Below are positions 45,591 through 54,577 of a DNA stretch of 64,000 bases, piece after piece. The notes beneath the pieces are model-generated. The model was not told the origin of the DNA. It did no database searches and saw only the letters and a list, made by a program, of their open reading frames with translations. The position numbers were made by a program, and so were the translations under genes. The stretch is from an uncultured Clostridia bacterium (lineage in GTDB: Bacteria; Bacillota; Clostridia; Christensenellales; Aristaeellaceae), in contig CAKULG010000001.1 in NCBI GenBank assembly GCA_934667105.1, positions 1-64,000 of the forward strand, given 5' to 3'. Each line of letters starts with the position of its first letter. The stretch's first letter is position 1.

Positions 45591-46847
45591 ATGGAACGAT
45601 ATGACGTGCTGGTGGCGGGCGGCGGCTTTGCGGGCGCGGCGGCGGCGATTGCGGCGGCCCGGCAGGGGGCGCGGGTGCTGCTGGTGGAGCGCTATAATTG
45701 CCTGGGGGGCGCGGCCTGCAACGCGCTGGTGAATCCTTTCATGCCCTACGGAACGCATATGCCCGAGACGGGGAAATGGAAATCCCTGTGCAACGGCATT
45801 TTTGCGGAGGTTCTCTCCGGCCTGAAGGAAATGAACGCCCTGGGCGAAAACGGCATGACCTTCGACGAGGAGGCGCTGAAGCTGCTGCTAAACCGCATGG
45901 CGCTGGGGGCGGGGGTGCGGCTGCTGTTCCACGCCCAGATTGCCCAGGCGCAGATGGAAAACGGGGAAATTAAATCCGTTCTTTGCGCCACCCCCGGCGG
46001 GCCCCTGACCCTGAAAGCGGATACCTATATCGACGCCACCGGCGACGGCACGCTTTCCATGCTGGCGGGCTGCGCCTTCCAGCTGGGCAGGGAACAGGAT
46101 CAATTGTGCCAGCCCATGACCCTCTGCTTCCGGATGGACCAGGTGGACAAGGAAAAATACCGCCAGCACCGGGCGGAAATCAATCCCCTGTATCAGCGGC
46201 TTCAGCGGGAGGGCAAGATCAAGAACATCCGGGAGGACGTGTTGATTTTCGACACGCTGCATCAGGGCGTGCTGCATTTTAATTCCACCCGCATCGTGCG
46301 CCGGAATCCCACCGACGCTTTTGATCTGACCCAGGCGGAAATCGAGGCCCGGGAGCAGGTGGACGAATTGTGGCATTTCATGCGGGAGAACATTCCTGGC
46401 TTTGAAAACAGCCGAGTGCTTTCCACCGCGCTGCAAATCGGCGCCCGGGAAAGCCGCATGATCGCCGGGGAATACCGCCTGACCCAGGAGGATTTGAAAG
46501 CCTGCACCAAGTTTCCCGACGGCATTGCCGCGGGCAATTATGATATTGACATTCACAATCCCGAGGGCAGCGGCACCAGCCATTATTTCTTCGCCCCCGG
46601 CGCTTATTACACCATTCCCTATCGCTGCCTGCTGCCCAAGGGGACGACCAATCTGCTGGTGGCGGGCCGCTGCATTTCCTCCACCCACGAGGCCCAGGCC
46701 TCTTATCGCGTCATGCCCATCGTCTGCTGCATTGGCGAGGCTGCGGGCGTGGCCGCCGGAGTGGCCCATCAGGCCCGCGTTTCCCTGCGGGCGGTGGACA
46801 TTCAGCGCGTCCGCGTCCTGCTGCAGGCGGGCGGCGCGCCGATTTAA
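45591..46847 (+). CDS. FAD-dependent oxidoreductase (FAD_oxidored/PF12831-like)
   Basis: A 418-residue flavoprotein. The dinucleotide-binding motif AGGGFAGAAAA follows a short beta strand at the N-terminus, the ribose-binding acidic residue is in LLVERYNCLGG, and the second FAD region is TYIDATGDGTLSMLAG with LLVAGRCISSTHEA near the C-terminus. Family members act in catabolism of organic acids or modified sugars, but the substrate here is not known. No signal peptide. GGATGGAGGAAAC precedes the ATG. Confidence 0.85.
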   Translation: MERYDVLVAGGGFAGAAAAIAAARQGARVLLVERYNCLGGAACNALVNPFMPYGTHMPETGKWKSLCNGIFAEVLSGLKEMNALGENGMTFDEEALKLLLNRMALGAGVRLLFHAQIAQAQMENGEIKSVLCATPGGPLTLKADTYIDATGDGTLSMLAGCAFQLGREQDQLCQPMTLCFRMDQVDKEKYRQHRAEINPLYQRLQREGKIKNIREDVLIFDTLHQGVLHFNSTRIVRRNPTDAFDLTQAEIEAREQVDELWHFMRENIPGFENSRVLSTALQIGARESRMIAGEYRLTQEDLKACTKFPDGIAAGNYDIDIHNPEGSGTSHYFFAPGAYYTIPYRCLLPKGTTNLLVAGRCISSTHEAQASYRVMPIVCCIGEAAGVAAGVAHQARVSLRAVDIQRVRVLLQAGGAPI

Positions 46848-47085
46848 GGAAACGGAACGAGAAAAAATATTGCTGGGGAGAGTTTCCTTAGAGGCGTTTC
46901 GCTTTGCGTCCACGCGAAGGCGGGACGCGGATTTCGGGCGGCAAACGAAGGGTTTGCCCGCCCTTTTAAAATGGCTCGCTTTCAGCCTTCCATGGCGCGC
47001 ATTTCAGAATAGTTTTGGCGTGCTTCGTAAGCCTTTTCGTCTCCCTCAACCCGATGGTTTTTGGGCGAAAAAACGCTCAAAATTT

Positions 47086-47180
47086 TGTCCCCGCTTGTCC
47101 CCATTTTTTGTCCCCAGTGGGGACGAGCGAAAAGGTTTGTCCCCATTTTGTCCCCAATCGCCCGATATTTTTTTGTCCCC
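47086..47180. repeat. Cluster of six TGTCCCC heptamers
   Basis: Copies start at 47086, 47096, 47109, 47138, 47149 and 47174, mostly preceded by T runs; the inverted form GGGGACG lies at 47119-47125. Spacing is irregular. Confidence 0.75.
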
Positions 47181-47202
47181 AGTGATTTTTGCCCCCAAAA
47201 AG

Positions 47203-47243
47203 GCGAAAAAAGAATCGGCACTCGTTGAAAAGTGCCGATTCTT
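47203..47243 (-). terminator. Intrinsic terminator of the GGGtGRT operon
   Basis: AGAATCGGCACT (47211-47222) pairs with AGTGCCGATTCT (47231-47242); on the minus strand a run of T follows. Confidence 0.9.
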
Positions 47244-47261
47244 GCGTGTTTTGGTGGGATA

Positions 47262-48281
47262 TTAGCCCTTTTGCGCCTCTTCCACGGCCACAGCCACAGC
47301 CACGGTGGCGCCGACCATGGGGTTGTTGCCCATGCCGATGAGGCCCATCATTTCCACGTGAGCGGGCACGGAGGAAGAACCGGCGAACTGCGCGTCGGAG
47401 TGCATACGGCCCATGGTGTCGGTCATGCCGTAGGAGGCGGGGCCGGCGGCCATGTTATCGGGATGCAGCGTGCGGCCGGTGCCGCCGCCGGAAGCCACGG
47501 AGAAGTACTGCTTGCCCGCTTCCCAGCATTCCTTCTTATAGGTGCCGGCCACGGGGTGCTGGAAGCGGGTGGGATTGGTGGAGTTGCCGGTGATGGAAAC
47601 GTCCACGCCCTCGTGCCACATGATGGCCACGCCCTCGCGCACGTCGTCCGCGCCGTAGCAGCGAACCTTGGAGCGCTCGCCGTTGGAATAGGCGGTTTCG
47701 TTCACGATGGTCAGGGCATGATCCTGCTTCACGTCGGCGGAGAGGTAATCATACTTGGTCTGCACATAGGTGAAGCCGTTGATGCGGGAGATAATCATGG
47801 CCGCGTCCTTGCCCAGGCCGTTGAGGATGACGCGCAGGGGGTTCTTGCGCACCTTGTTGGCGTTGCGGGCGATGCCGATGGCGCCCTCGGCGGCGGCGAA
47901 GGATTCGTGACCGGCCAGGAAGGCGAAGCACTCGGTCTTTTCATCCAGCAGCATAGCGCCCAGATTGCCGTGGCCCAGGCCCACCTGGCGCTGATCGGCC
48001 ACGGAGCCGGGGATGCAGAAGGCCTGCAGGCCCTCGCCGATGCACTTGGCGGCCTCGGCGGCGGTTTTCACATTCTTTTTCAGCGCGATGGCGGCGCCCA
48101 GCTCATAGGCCCACTTCGCATTTTCGAAAGCGATGGGCTGAATGCCCTCCACGATCTTATAAGCGTCCACGCCCTTGGCGTTGTTGAACGCCTTGAGCTC
48201 GTCAAAATCCTTGAAGCCGTATTTCTCCAGCACGGGCTGAAGCTGGGGCATACGCCGTTCATAACCTTCAAACAGAGCCAT
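47262..48281 (-). CDS. GGGtGRT protein
   Basis: A 339-residue soluble protein of the family named for its conserved GGGTGRT motif, here residues 265-271 (SVASGGGTGRTLHPDN). Other conserved-looking parts are CIPGSVADQRQVGLGHGNLGAMLL, AGHESFAAAEGAIGIARNANKVRKNPL and the C-terminal GMGNNPMVGATVAVAVAVEEA. Biochemical function is not known. It follows an Fe-S scaffold-like gene by 18 bases, its usual partner. A strong AAGGAGGTGCG site precedes the ATG. Confidence 0.88.
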   Translation of the reverse strand: MALFEGYERRMPQLQPVLEKYGFKDFDELKAFNNAKGVDAYKIVEGIQPIAFENAKWAYELGAAIALKKNVKTAAEAAKCIGEGLQAFCIPGSVADQRQVGLGHGNLGAMLLDEKTECFAFLAGHESFAAAEGAIGIARNANKVRKNPLRVILNGLGKDAAMIISRINGFTYVQTKYDYLSADVKQDHALTIVNETAYSNGERSKVRCYGADDVREGVAIMWHEGVDVSITGNSTNPTRFQHPVAGTYKKECWEAGKQYFSVASGGGTGRTLHPDNMAAGPASYGMTDTMGRMHSDAQFAGSSSVPAHVEMMGLIGMGNNPMVGATVAVAVAVEEAQKG

Positions 48282-48299
48282 TTTCAGCGCACCTCCTTC

Positions 48300-49001
48300 T
48301 TATTGTTTCCGCGGGTCGATCCAGGCGACCGCGCCGTCCTCGGCCTTAAAGCGGCCGTAGGTGCCGATGTTCTTTTCATACGCTTCGTTGGGGCTCATGC
48401 CCTTCTTGATCGCGTCCATCATCTTGCCCAGGGACAGGAACTGATAGCCGCAAACCTGGCTGTCCTTATCCAGGGCCAGCTTCATCACATAGCCCTCGGC
48501 CATTTCCAGATAGCGGGTGCCCTTGGCCTTGGTGCCGTACATGGTGCCCACCTGGCTGCGCAGGCCCTTGCCCAGATCCTCCAGCCCGGCGCCGATCACC
48601 AGGCCGTCGTCGGAGAAGGCGGACTGGGTGCGGCCGTACACGATCTGCAGGAACAGCTCGCGCATGGCGGTGTTGATCGCGTCGCACACCAGGTCGGTGT
48701 TCAGCGCTTCCAGGATGGTCTTGCCGGGGAGAATTTCGCTGGCCATGGCGGCGGAATGGGTCATGCCGGAGCAGCCGATGGTTTCCACCAGCGCTTCTTC
48801 GATGATGCCGTTCTTCACATTCAGGGTCAGCTTGCAGGCGCCCTGCTGGGGCGCGCACCAGCCGATGCCATGAGTAAGGCCGGAAATATCCTTAATTTCC
48901 TTGGCCTGGATCCATTTGCCTTCTTCAGGAATGGGCGCGGGGCCGTGGTTGGGGCCCTTCATCACGCATACCATTTCTTCCACTTCGCGGGAATATTGCA
49001 T
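48300..49001 (-). CDS. IscU/NifU-like Fe-S scaffold partner of GGGtGRT
   Basis: A 233-residue protein with an IscU-like signature: IGCSGMTHSAAMASEILPG resembles the scaffold GC..S....E...GK motif, and Cys49, Cys56, Cys77 and Cys106 are candidate cluster ligands. It is longer than a plain IscU (about 130 residues), with a C-terminal extension (about 135-233) including VGTMYGTKAKGTRYLEMAEGYVM. A role in building or holding a cluster is inference. TAAGGAGGATTAG precedes the ATG. No cysteine desulfurase is nearby. Confidence 0.8.
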   Translation of the reverse strand: MQYSREVEEMVCVMKGPNHGPAPIPEEGKWIQAKEIKDISGLTHGIGWCAPQQGACKLTLNVKNGIIEEALVETIGCSGMTHSAAMASEILPGKTILEALNTDLVCDAINTAMRELFLQIVYGRTQSAFSDDGLVIGAGLEDLGKGLRSQVGTMYGTKAKGTRYLEMAEGYVMKLALDKDSQVCGYQFLSLGKMMDAIKKGMSPNEAYEKNIGTYGRFKAEDGAVAWIDPRKQ

Positions 49002-49232
49002 GGATTCTAATCCTCCTTACAATTAATTGTGGGACAAACACCATATTATTATAGCATATCGCCCCGCCCGAAAAAAGGGGGTTTTTTGTTTTTTTGGCCG
49101 CGTTTGCGGGGCAAATTCCGCCCGCACGGCTGCTCGCCGCCCATAGGCGCGCCCTTTTTCGTTTTTTTCCGCATTTCGTTTCGACGCGGCGGCCCCGCGC
49201 GGGCTTTTATACTGATATTGGAGGATGAAAGC

Positions 49233-50051
49233 ATGCGCGTATACGGCGAGGCCTATTTCTGCCTCAATATGGGCATGGATTTTCTTTGCCTGCTGCTGGC
49301 CGCCCGGCTGGGACGGCTGCGGTTTCGCCCAGGGCGGGCGCTACTGGCGGCGGGGCTGGGGGGCGGCTATGCGCTGTTGGCGCTTATGGGCCCGCCCTGG
49401 CTGGGGGGCGCTTGGGGGCTGATGCTGTCGGCGCTTTGCATGTGCCTGCTGGCCTTTGGCCGCCGGGGGCTGCGGGGCTTTCCGCTGCTGCTGGCGGCGG
49501 GGCTGTTCTTCTGGGGCGTGGCGGAATATTTTAGGGGCAGACGGGCTCCTGCCGGGCTGATCCTGGCCGGGTGCGCGTTTTCGGGGCTGGGGCTTGCGGC
49601 GCTGCTGCTGCGCCGGGGGCCAGACGGTGAAGGCCGCTTTGAAGTGGAGCTTCGCCTGGGCGGGCGGCGGGCGGTGCTGCCCGCGCTGCGGGACAGCGGC
49701 AATCTGCTTGCCGACCCCGTGAGCGGCCTGCCCGTCATTGTGATTCCCGCGCCGCTGGCCCGTTCGCTTCTGCCCCCGGGCACGCGGCCCGAACGGCTGG
49801 ATACGCTGCCCCCCGGAGGGCGGCTGATTCGAATGCGGACGGCGGGAGGCGTGGGAACCGCCATGCTCTTTTGCCCGGATGAAATCATTTTGCGCCAGGG
49901 CGGGGCGGCCCGCCGGGTGGACGCGATGGCGGCGGCGGCCCCCTTTCGGGATTGCTGGGCGCTGCTGCCCGAAGCGCTTTTTTCAAACGACGCGGGCTCC
50001 CTCCCCTCGGAGGGGCCCCAGGAAAGGAAGGATCTGCATGCAGGCTTTTGA
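49233..50051 (+). CDS. spoIIGA: Sigma-E processing peptidase SpoIIGA
   Basis: A 272-residue membrane aspartyl protease that removes the pro-sequence of sigma-E in the mother cell. The N-terminal half has about five membrane helices and the C-terminal half the protease domain with catalytic Asp154 in RDSGNLLADPVSG. The ATG at 49233 follows TTGGAGGATGAAA; upstream in-frame sequence is not conserved. It directly precedes its substrate gene, as in other spore formers. Confidence 0.92.
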   Translation: MRVYGEAYFCLNMGMDFLCLLLAARLGRLRFRPGRALLAAGLGGGYALLALMGPPWLGGAWGLMLSALCMCLLAFGRRGLRGFPLLLAAGLFFWGVAEYFRGRRAPAGLILAGCAFSGLGLAALLLRRGPDGEGRFEVELRLGGRRAVLPALRDSGNLLADPVSGLPVIVIPAPLARSLLPPGTRPERLDTLPPGGRLIRMRTAGGVGTAMLFCPDEIILRQGGAARRVDAMAAAAPFRDCWALLPEALFSNDAGSLPSEGPQERKDLHAGF

Positions 50052-50748
50052 CATGCGCAAATGGATGCTGCTGTTTTTTTCACATCTGCGCTCCGGCCGG
50101 ATGTATTACATCGGCGGCGCGGATCCCCTGCCCCAGCCCCTCACCGGCGAGGAGGAGCGCCAGCTTACCCAACGGCTGCATAAGGACGACGGCACCGTGC
50201 GCTCCATCCTCATCGAGCGCAACCTGCGGCTGGTGGTGTTTATCGCCCGGAAATTTGAAAATACCGGCGTGGGCATGGAGGATCTGATCTCCATCGGCAC
50301 CATCGGACTGATTAAGGCGGTGAACACCTTCGACCCCGAAAAGAAGATTAAGCTGGCCACCTACGCCTCCCGGTGCATTGAAAACGAGGTGCTGATGTTT
50401 CTGCGCCATAACAGCCGCCTGCGCTGCGAGGTTTCCCTGGATGAGCCCCTGCGCACCGATTGGGACGGCAACGAGCTATTGCTTTCCGACGTGCTGGGCA
50501 CGGAGGGCGATCTGGTTTCCCGAGGGCTGGAGGAGGACACGGAAAAGCAGCTGCTTTCCGGCGCGCTTTCGCATCTTTCCCCCCGGGAGCAGCGCATCAT
50601 GCGCCTGCGCTTCGGCCTGGGGGGCCGCCGGGAAATGACGCAGAAGGAAGTAGCCGATGTGCTGGGCATTTCCCAATCCTATATTTCCCGGTTGGAAAAG
50701 CGCATTCTTTCCCGCCTGCAAAGCGAGATGATTCGGGTATCCTCATAA
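50038..50748 (+). CDS. sigE: Sporulation sigma factor sigma-E (pro-form)
   Basis: A 236-residue early mother-cell sigma factor. The first about 22 residues, amphipathic and basic, are the pro-sequence removed at YYIGG by SpoIIGA. Region 2 contains NLRLVVFIARKFENTGVGMEDLISIGTIGLIKAVNTF and region 4 TQKEVADVLGISQSYISRLEKR. The start overlaps spoIIGA by 14 bases with GGAAAGGAAGG as ribosome site. Confidence 0.96.
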   Translation: MQAFDMRKWMLLFFSHLRSGRMYYIGGADPLPQPLTGEEERQLTQRLHKDDGTVRSILIERNLRLVVFIARKFENTGVGMEDLISIGTIGLIKAVNTFDPEKKIKLATYASRCIENEVLMFLRHNSRLRCEVSLDEPLRTDWDGNELLLSDVLGTEGDLVSRGLEEDTEKQLLSGALSHLSPREQRIMRLRFGLGGRREMTQKEVADVLGISQSYISRLEKRILSRLQSEMIRVSS

Positions 50749-50894
50749 ATAAAAAGCGCCCGCAAAAAAACGTTCGCGGCGCTTCCGGCTTTTTCGGCCG
50801 TATACGCTCTGCATACAGGCATAAGCGGCGGAAATTCCGGCGAAAAAGGGCGATTGAGCCCGGATTCGCGCCCCTTTCTTCTCCCCGCGTCTTT

Positions 50895-50924
50895 GTATAA
50901 ACCGCCTCTTGAGGCGCCATACTG
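50895..50924 (+). promoter_or_regulatory. Sigma-F/sigma-G-type promoter of sigG
   Basis: GTATA (50895-50899), an 18-base spacer and CATACTG (50918-50924) fit the forespore consensus GHATR / CATNHTA except at the last base. The spacer contains GCCTC-TT-GAGGC. It lies 21 bases before sigG. Confidence 0.65.
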
Positions 50925-50945
50925 AAAAAAGACGGAGGTGGCAGT

Positions 50946-51731
50946 ATGGCGACAAGCAAAGTGGAAATCTGCGGCGTGGATACCGCGTCGCTGCCCGTGC
51001 TTACCAATGAACGCATGCGCGAATTATTTCCCCTGGTGCATGGCGGCGACCGCGCGGCGCGGGAGGAATTTATTCGCGGCAATCTGCGCCTGGTGCTCAG
51101 CGTGGTGCAGCGGTTTAATAACCGGGGCGAAAATGTGGACGATCTGTTTCAGGTGGGCTGCATCGGCCTGATTAAGGCGCTGGATAATTTTGACGTGAGC
51201 CAGAACGTGCGCTTTTCCACCTATGCCGTGCCCATGATTATCGGGGAAATTCGGCGCTATCTGCGGGATAACAATCCCATCCGGGTCAGCCGTTCCCTGC
51301 GGGATACGGCCTATAAGGCGCTTCAGGCCCGGGACAGGCTGGTGATTTCCCTCAACCGGGAGCCCACCCTGGCGGAAATGGCCCAGGCCCTGCAATTGCC
51401 CCAGGAGGACGTGGTGTTCGCCCTGGAGGCAATTCAGGATCCCGTTTCGCTCTTTGAGCCGGTGTATAACGACGGCGGCGACGCGATCTATATCATGGAT
51501 CAGGTGAAGGATGAAAAGCACCAGGATGAAAGCTGGCTGGAGAAAATCGCCATCAAGGAGGCCATGCGCCGCCTGAACGACCGGGAAAAGAAAATTCTGC
51601 GCCTGCGTTTTTTCGAGGGGCGCACCCAGATGGAGGTGGCCGGGGAAATCGGCATCTCCCAGGCCCAGGTTTCCCGTCTGGAGAAAAACGCGCTGCTGCA
51701 CATGCGCAAATACGTCAGCAGCAATTCGTGA
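50946..51731 (+). CDS. sigG: Sporulation sigma factor sigma-G
   Basis: A 261-residue late forespore sigma factor. MATSKVEICGVDTASLPVLTNERMRELFP is the characteristic N-terminus with the element used for anti-sigma control, followed by region 2 (NNRGENVDDLFQVGCIGLIKALDNFD), region 3 and region 4 (RTQMEVAGEIGISQAQVSRLEKNAL). Placement after spoIIGA-sigE is as in Bacillus. GACGGAGGTGG precedes the ATG. Confidence 0.97.
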   Translation: MATSKVEICGVDTASLPVLTNERMRELFPLVHGGDRAAREEFIRGNLRLVLSVVQRFNNRGENVDDLFQVGCIGLIKALDNFDVSQNVRFSTYAVPMIIGEIRRYLRDNNPIRVSRSLRDTAYKALQARDRLVISLNREPTLAEMAQALQLPQEDVVFALEAIQDPVSLFEPVYNDGGDAIYIMDQVKDEKHQDESWLEKIAIKEAMRRLNDREKKILRLRFFEGRTQMEVAGEIGISQAQVSRLEKNALLHMRKYVSSNS

Positions 51732-51755
51732 GGGAATGGGGGAGAAGATAATAAA

Positions 51756-51800
51756 TGCGGGGGAACCGCTCTTTGGAGGCCAAAGAGCGGTTCCCCCGCA
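51756..51800. terminator. Perfect 21-bp palindromic terminator (dispersed family copy)
   Basis: Arms 51756-51776 and 51780-51800 are perfectly complementary across AGG. It follows sigG by 24 bases. Confidence 0.8.
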
Positions 51801-52001
51801 CCCCTTCTGAGAAAGCCGATTGGGTAGGAGAGGGCGGCAGGAAAACGGCTGATTTCTCCGCTGGCAGAGCGTGCGGAGGGTTGCGGAGCGGTTTCCCCGC
51901 ACCCCTTCCGAGAAAGCCGATTGGGTAGGAGAGGGCGGCAGGAAAACGGCTGATTTCTCCGCTGGCAGAGCGTGCGGAGGGTTGCGGAGCGGTTTCTCCG
52001 C
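51800..52001. repeat. 101-bp tandem duplication of the mosaic module
   Basis: Copies 51800-51900 and 51901-52001 differ at about two positions. Each begins ACCCCTTCYGAGAAAGCCGA and contains ACGGCTGATTTCTCCGC, the module found beside family palindromes elsewhere in the window. Confidence 0.85.
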
Positions 52002-52137
52002 GCAAGCGCTTCATATCGTTTATGGGCAGCCCCTTCGCCAACCGGAGGCGGCTGCTCGGAACGTCCCCGCAAAGGGGGCGATTTTCTTATTTTCCTACGA
52101 AAAACGGCTGTTATTTTCTTGTCTTTTTCGTTTTCGC

Positions 52138-52166
52138 TTGTTATTTTTCCCGGGCCATGCTATGAT
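52138..52166 (+). promoter_or_regulatory. Sigma-A promoter of the rhamnosidase gene
   Basis: TTGTTA (52138-52143), 17-base spacer, TATGAT (52161-52166). Confidence 0.7.
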
Positions 52167-52213
52167 AATTCCAGCCATACGAATTTGAAAAATAGAAAGA
52201 GAGGGGTTGTCCG

Positions 52214-54565
52214 TTGTTCTCCTGTCGTTTTATCAGCGCCACCCGGGAATATTCCACCCTGGAAAAGCAAGTGCCCGCCCCCTATCTGCGCCGGAGCTTT
52301 GAAATCAAGGCCCCCGTGCAGCGCGCCGCCCTCACCATCTGCGGCCTGGGCTTTTACGAGGCGTATCTCAACGGCCAGCGCATCACCAAGGGCCTGCTGG
52401 CCCCCTACGTTTCCAACCCCGACGACATTCTATACTATGATCGCTACGACCTGACCGACCGGCTGCGCCCGGGCAAAAACGTGCTGGCGCTGCTGCTGGG
52501 CAACGGCATGCTCAATTGCCCCGGCGGCCAGGTGTGGAATTTTGAAAATGTGCGCTATCGCAGCGCGCCCAAGGCGGCCCTGGCGCTGGAGGCGGAAACG
52601 ACGGCGGGGGAGACGCTGCTGCTGGAGGCGGACGAGCAATTCCGCTGCGCCCCCTCGCCCATTCAATACGACGATCTGCGCGCGGGGGAATGGTATGACG
52701 CGCGCAAGGAAATTCTCGGCTGGAATCTGCCCGAATTCGATGATTCCGCCTGGGCCCCCGCCCTGCCCGCCGAAACGCCCCGGGGCGAATGCCGCCTGTG
52801 CCAGGCCGAGCCCATCGTGACCACGGCGGAGTTGGCGCCCCGTTCCGTGCGCCCCGCCCGCATCGGCCTGCTGCCCAAGGTGCATCAAAAGCTGCCCCAG
52901 CTGCCCCTTACCGGGCCGGACGCCTGCCTGGAGGGCTGGCTGTATGATTTCGGGGTGAACGCCGCGGGCCTGTGCCGGCTGAAAATCAAGGGCCGTCCCG
53001 GTCAGCGGATCATCCTGCAATTTGGGGAAAAGCTGGATGAAGAAGGCAACCTGGATCTGCGGGGCATGGCCTTCCTGCCCTTGCCGTTAAATCACCGGGA
53101 TGTGTATATCTGCCGGGGCGGCGAGGAGGAAAGCTACACCCCCGCCTTCACCTATCACGGCTTCCAATACTGCCTGGCCATCGGCCTGGACAAGGAGCAG
53201 GCGCTGCCTGAAACGCTGACCTGCCTGGTCATGAATTCCGATCTGAAAACCCGGGGGGATTTCTCTTCTTCGGATGACCGGCTTAACCGCCTGCAGCAGG
53301 CCGTCCGCGTTTCCGATCTGGCGAATTTTTATTATTTTCCCACCGATTGCCCCCATCGGGAGAAGAACGGCTGGACGGCGGACGCGGCCCTTTCCTGCGA
53401 GCAGACGCTGCTGAATTTCACCCCGGAAAATTCCTACCGCGAATGGCTGCACAACATCCGCAAGGCCCAGCGGGAGGACGGCGCGCTGCCCGGCGTGGTG
53501 CCCACCGGCGGCTGGGGCTTTGATTGGGGCAACGGCCCGGCCTGGGATTGCGTGCTGGTGTATCTGCCTTATTTCATCTGGCGCTATCGGGGCGATGTGC
53601 AGGTGATTCGGGAAAACGCCGGGGCCGTTATGCGCTATCTGCATTACATCACCACCCGGCGGGATGCGCGCGGCCTGATCCATATCGGCCTGGGCGATTG
53701 GTGTCAAAGCGCCCATTCCAACCGCGCAAAAGCGCCCCTGGAATTCACCGACACCGTGCTGTGCATCGATATCTGCCGCAAGGCGGCGGTGATCTTCGGC
53801 GCGGCGGGCATGACGGCCCAGCGCGCTTTTGCCCTGGCCGTGGGCGAGGAATTCCGCCGGGCCGCCCGCGCCTATCTGCTGGATCTGGGCAGCATGACCG
53901 CCCTGGGCGGCTGCCAGACCTGCCAGGCCATGGCGATTTTCTATGATGTGTTTGAGCCCGCCGAAAAGCCCGCCGCCTTCCAGGTGCTTTTGAAAATGAT
54001 CGCGGAAAACGACGGGCTGATGGATGTGGGCGTGCTGGGGGCCCGGGTGCTGTTCCGGGTGCTGTCCCAGTTCGGGCGCACCGATCTGGCCTATGATATG
54101 ATTACCACCCGCCGTTATCCCTCCTATGGCAACTGGCTCGATCAGGGGGCCACCTCCCTTTGGGAATCCGTCCGGCCCCGGGATTGCTCCCCCGATTCCC
54201 ATAATCACCATTTCTGGGGCGATGTGAGCGGCTGGATGTTCGAGGCCCTGGCGGGCATTCAGGTGAACCCCCGCGAACGGGAGCCCGGCGAGGTGCTGCT
54301 GCTGCCCCGGATTATCGACGCGCTGGAGCACGCCTCCGCCTTCCACACGCTGCCCCAGGGGCGGCTTTCCTCCGCCTGGAAGCGCGTGGGCGATCAGGTG
54401 GAATGGACGGTGGAAATTCCCGAGGGCTGTTACGGCATGCTGCAATTGGAGGCCGCCTGGCAATTTGACGACGGCACGCGCTTCAAGCCCGCCGCCAGCG
54501 GCGTTTACCGCCTGCTGCCCGCCGGCGCGAAGGACCGCTATTATCAGCCGGAGAAGGATATTTAA
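52214..54565 (+). CDS. GH78 alpha-L-rhamnosidase-like glycoside hydrolase
   Basis: A 783-residue enzyme expected to release terminal L-rhamnose. N-terminal beta-sandwich domains (ICGLGFYEAYLNGQRI, GLLAPYVSNPDDILYYDRYDLT) precede the (alpha/alpha)6 catalytic domain with DCPHREKNGWTADAALSCEQ, which contains likely catalytic acid residues, and GVVPTGGWGFDWGNGPAWDCV. A C-terminal beta domain follows LWESVRPRDCSPDSHNHHFWGDVSGW. No signal peptide, so it probably acts on imported oligosaccharides. The start is TTG at 52214 after GAGAGGGG. It stands alone with its own promoter and terminator. Confidence 0.87.
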   Translation: MFSCRFISATREYSTLEKQVPAPYLRRSFEIKAPVQRAALTICGLGFYEAYLNGQRITKGLLAPYVSNPDDILYYDRYDLTDRLRPGKNVLALLLGNGMLNCPGGQVWNFENVRYRSAPKAALALEAETTAGETLLLEADEQFRCAPSPIQYDDLRAGEWYDARKEILGWNLPEFDDSAWAPALPAETPRGECRLCQAEPIVTTAELAPRSVRPARIGLLPKVHQKLPQLPLTGPDACLEGWLYDFGVNAAGLCRLKIKGRPGQRIILQFGEKLDEEGNLDLRGMAFLPLPLNHRDVYICRGGEEESYTPAFTYHGFQYCLAIGLDKEQALPETLTCLVMNSDLKTRGDFSSSDDRLNRLQQAVRVSDLANFYYFPTDCPHREKNGWTADAALSCEQTLLNFTPENSYREWLHNIRKAQREDGALPGVVPTGGWGFDWGNGPAWDCVLVYLPYFIWRYRGDVQVIRENAGAVMRYLHYITTRRDARGLIHIGLGDWCQSAHSNRAKAPLEFTDTVLCIDICRKAAVIFGAAGMTAQRAFALAVGEEFRRAARAYLLDLGSMTALGGCQTCQAMAIFYDVFEPAEKPAAFQVLLKMIAENDGLMDVGVLGARVLFRVLSQFGRTDLAYDMITTRRYPSYGNWLDQGATSLWESVRPRDCSPDSHNHHFWGDVSGWMFEALAGIQVNPREREPGEVLLLPRIIDALEHASAFHTLPQGRLSSAWKRVGDQVEWTVEIPEGCYGMLQLEAAWQFDDGTRFKPAASGVYRLLPAGAKDRYYQPEKDI

Positions 54566-54577
54566 GTGAAAATTTAA

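Larger units (their letters stand above)
46848..47261. other. Intergenic region with TGTCCCC cluster
   Basis: 46848-46990 holds degenerate GC-rich hairpins and 46990-47080 shows nothing recognisable. 47086-47180 contains six TGTCCCC copies, and a terminator follows. Confidence 0.6.
51732..52213. other. Intergenic repeat region between sigG and the rhamnosidase gene
   Basis: A perfect palindrome (51756-51800) is followed by two tandem copies of a 101-bp unit (51800-52001), then 130 bases with the rhamnosidase promoter. No gene is seen. Confidence 0.7.

Noticed and set aside
46525..47265. Open frame overlapping the FAD oxidoreductase end and the TGTCCCC cluster
   Set aside because: The first half is a shifted frame of the oxidoreductase, the rest repeat DNA; no start signal.
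51800..52001. Possible CRISPR repeats
   Set aside because: Only two long, nearly identical adjacent copies with no short repeats or unique spacers; no cas genes in the window.
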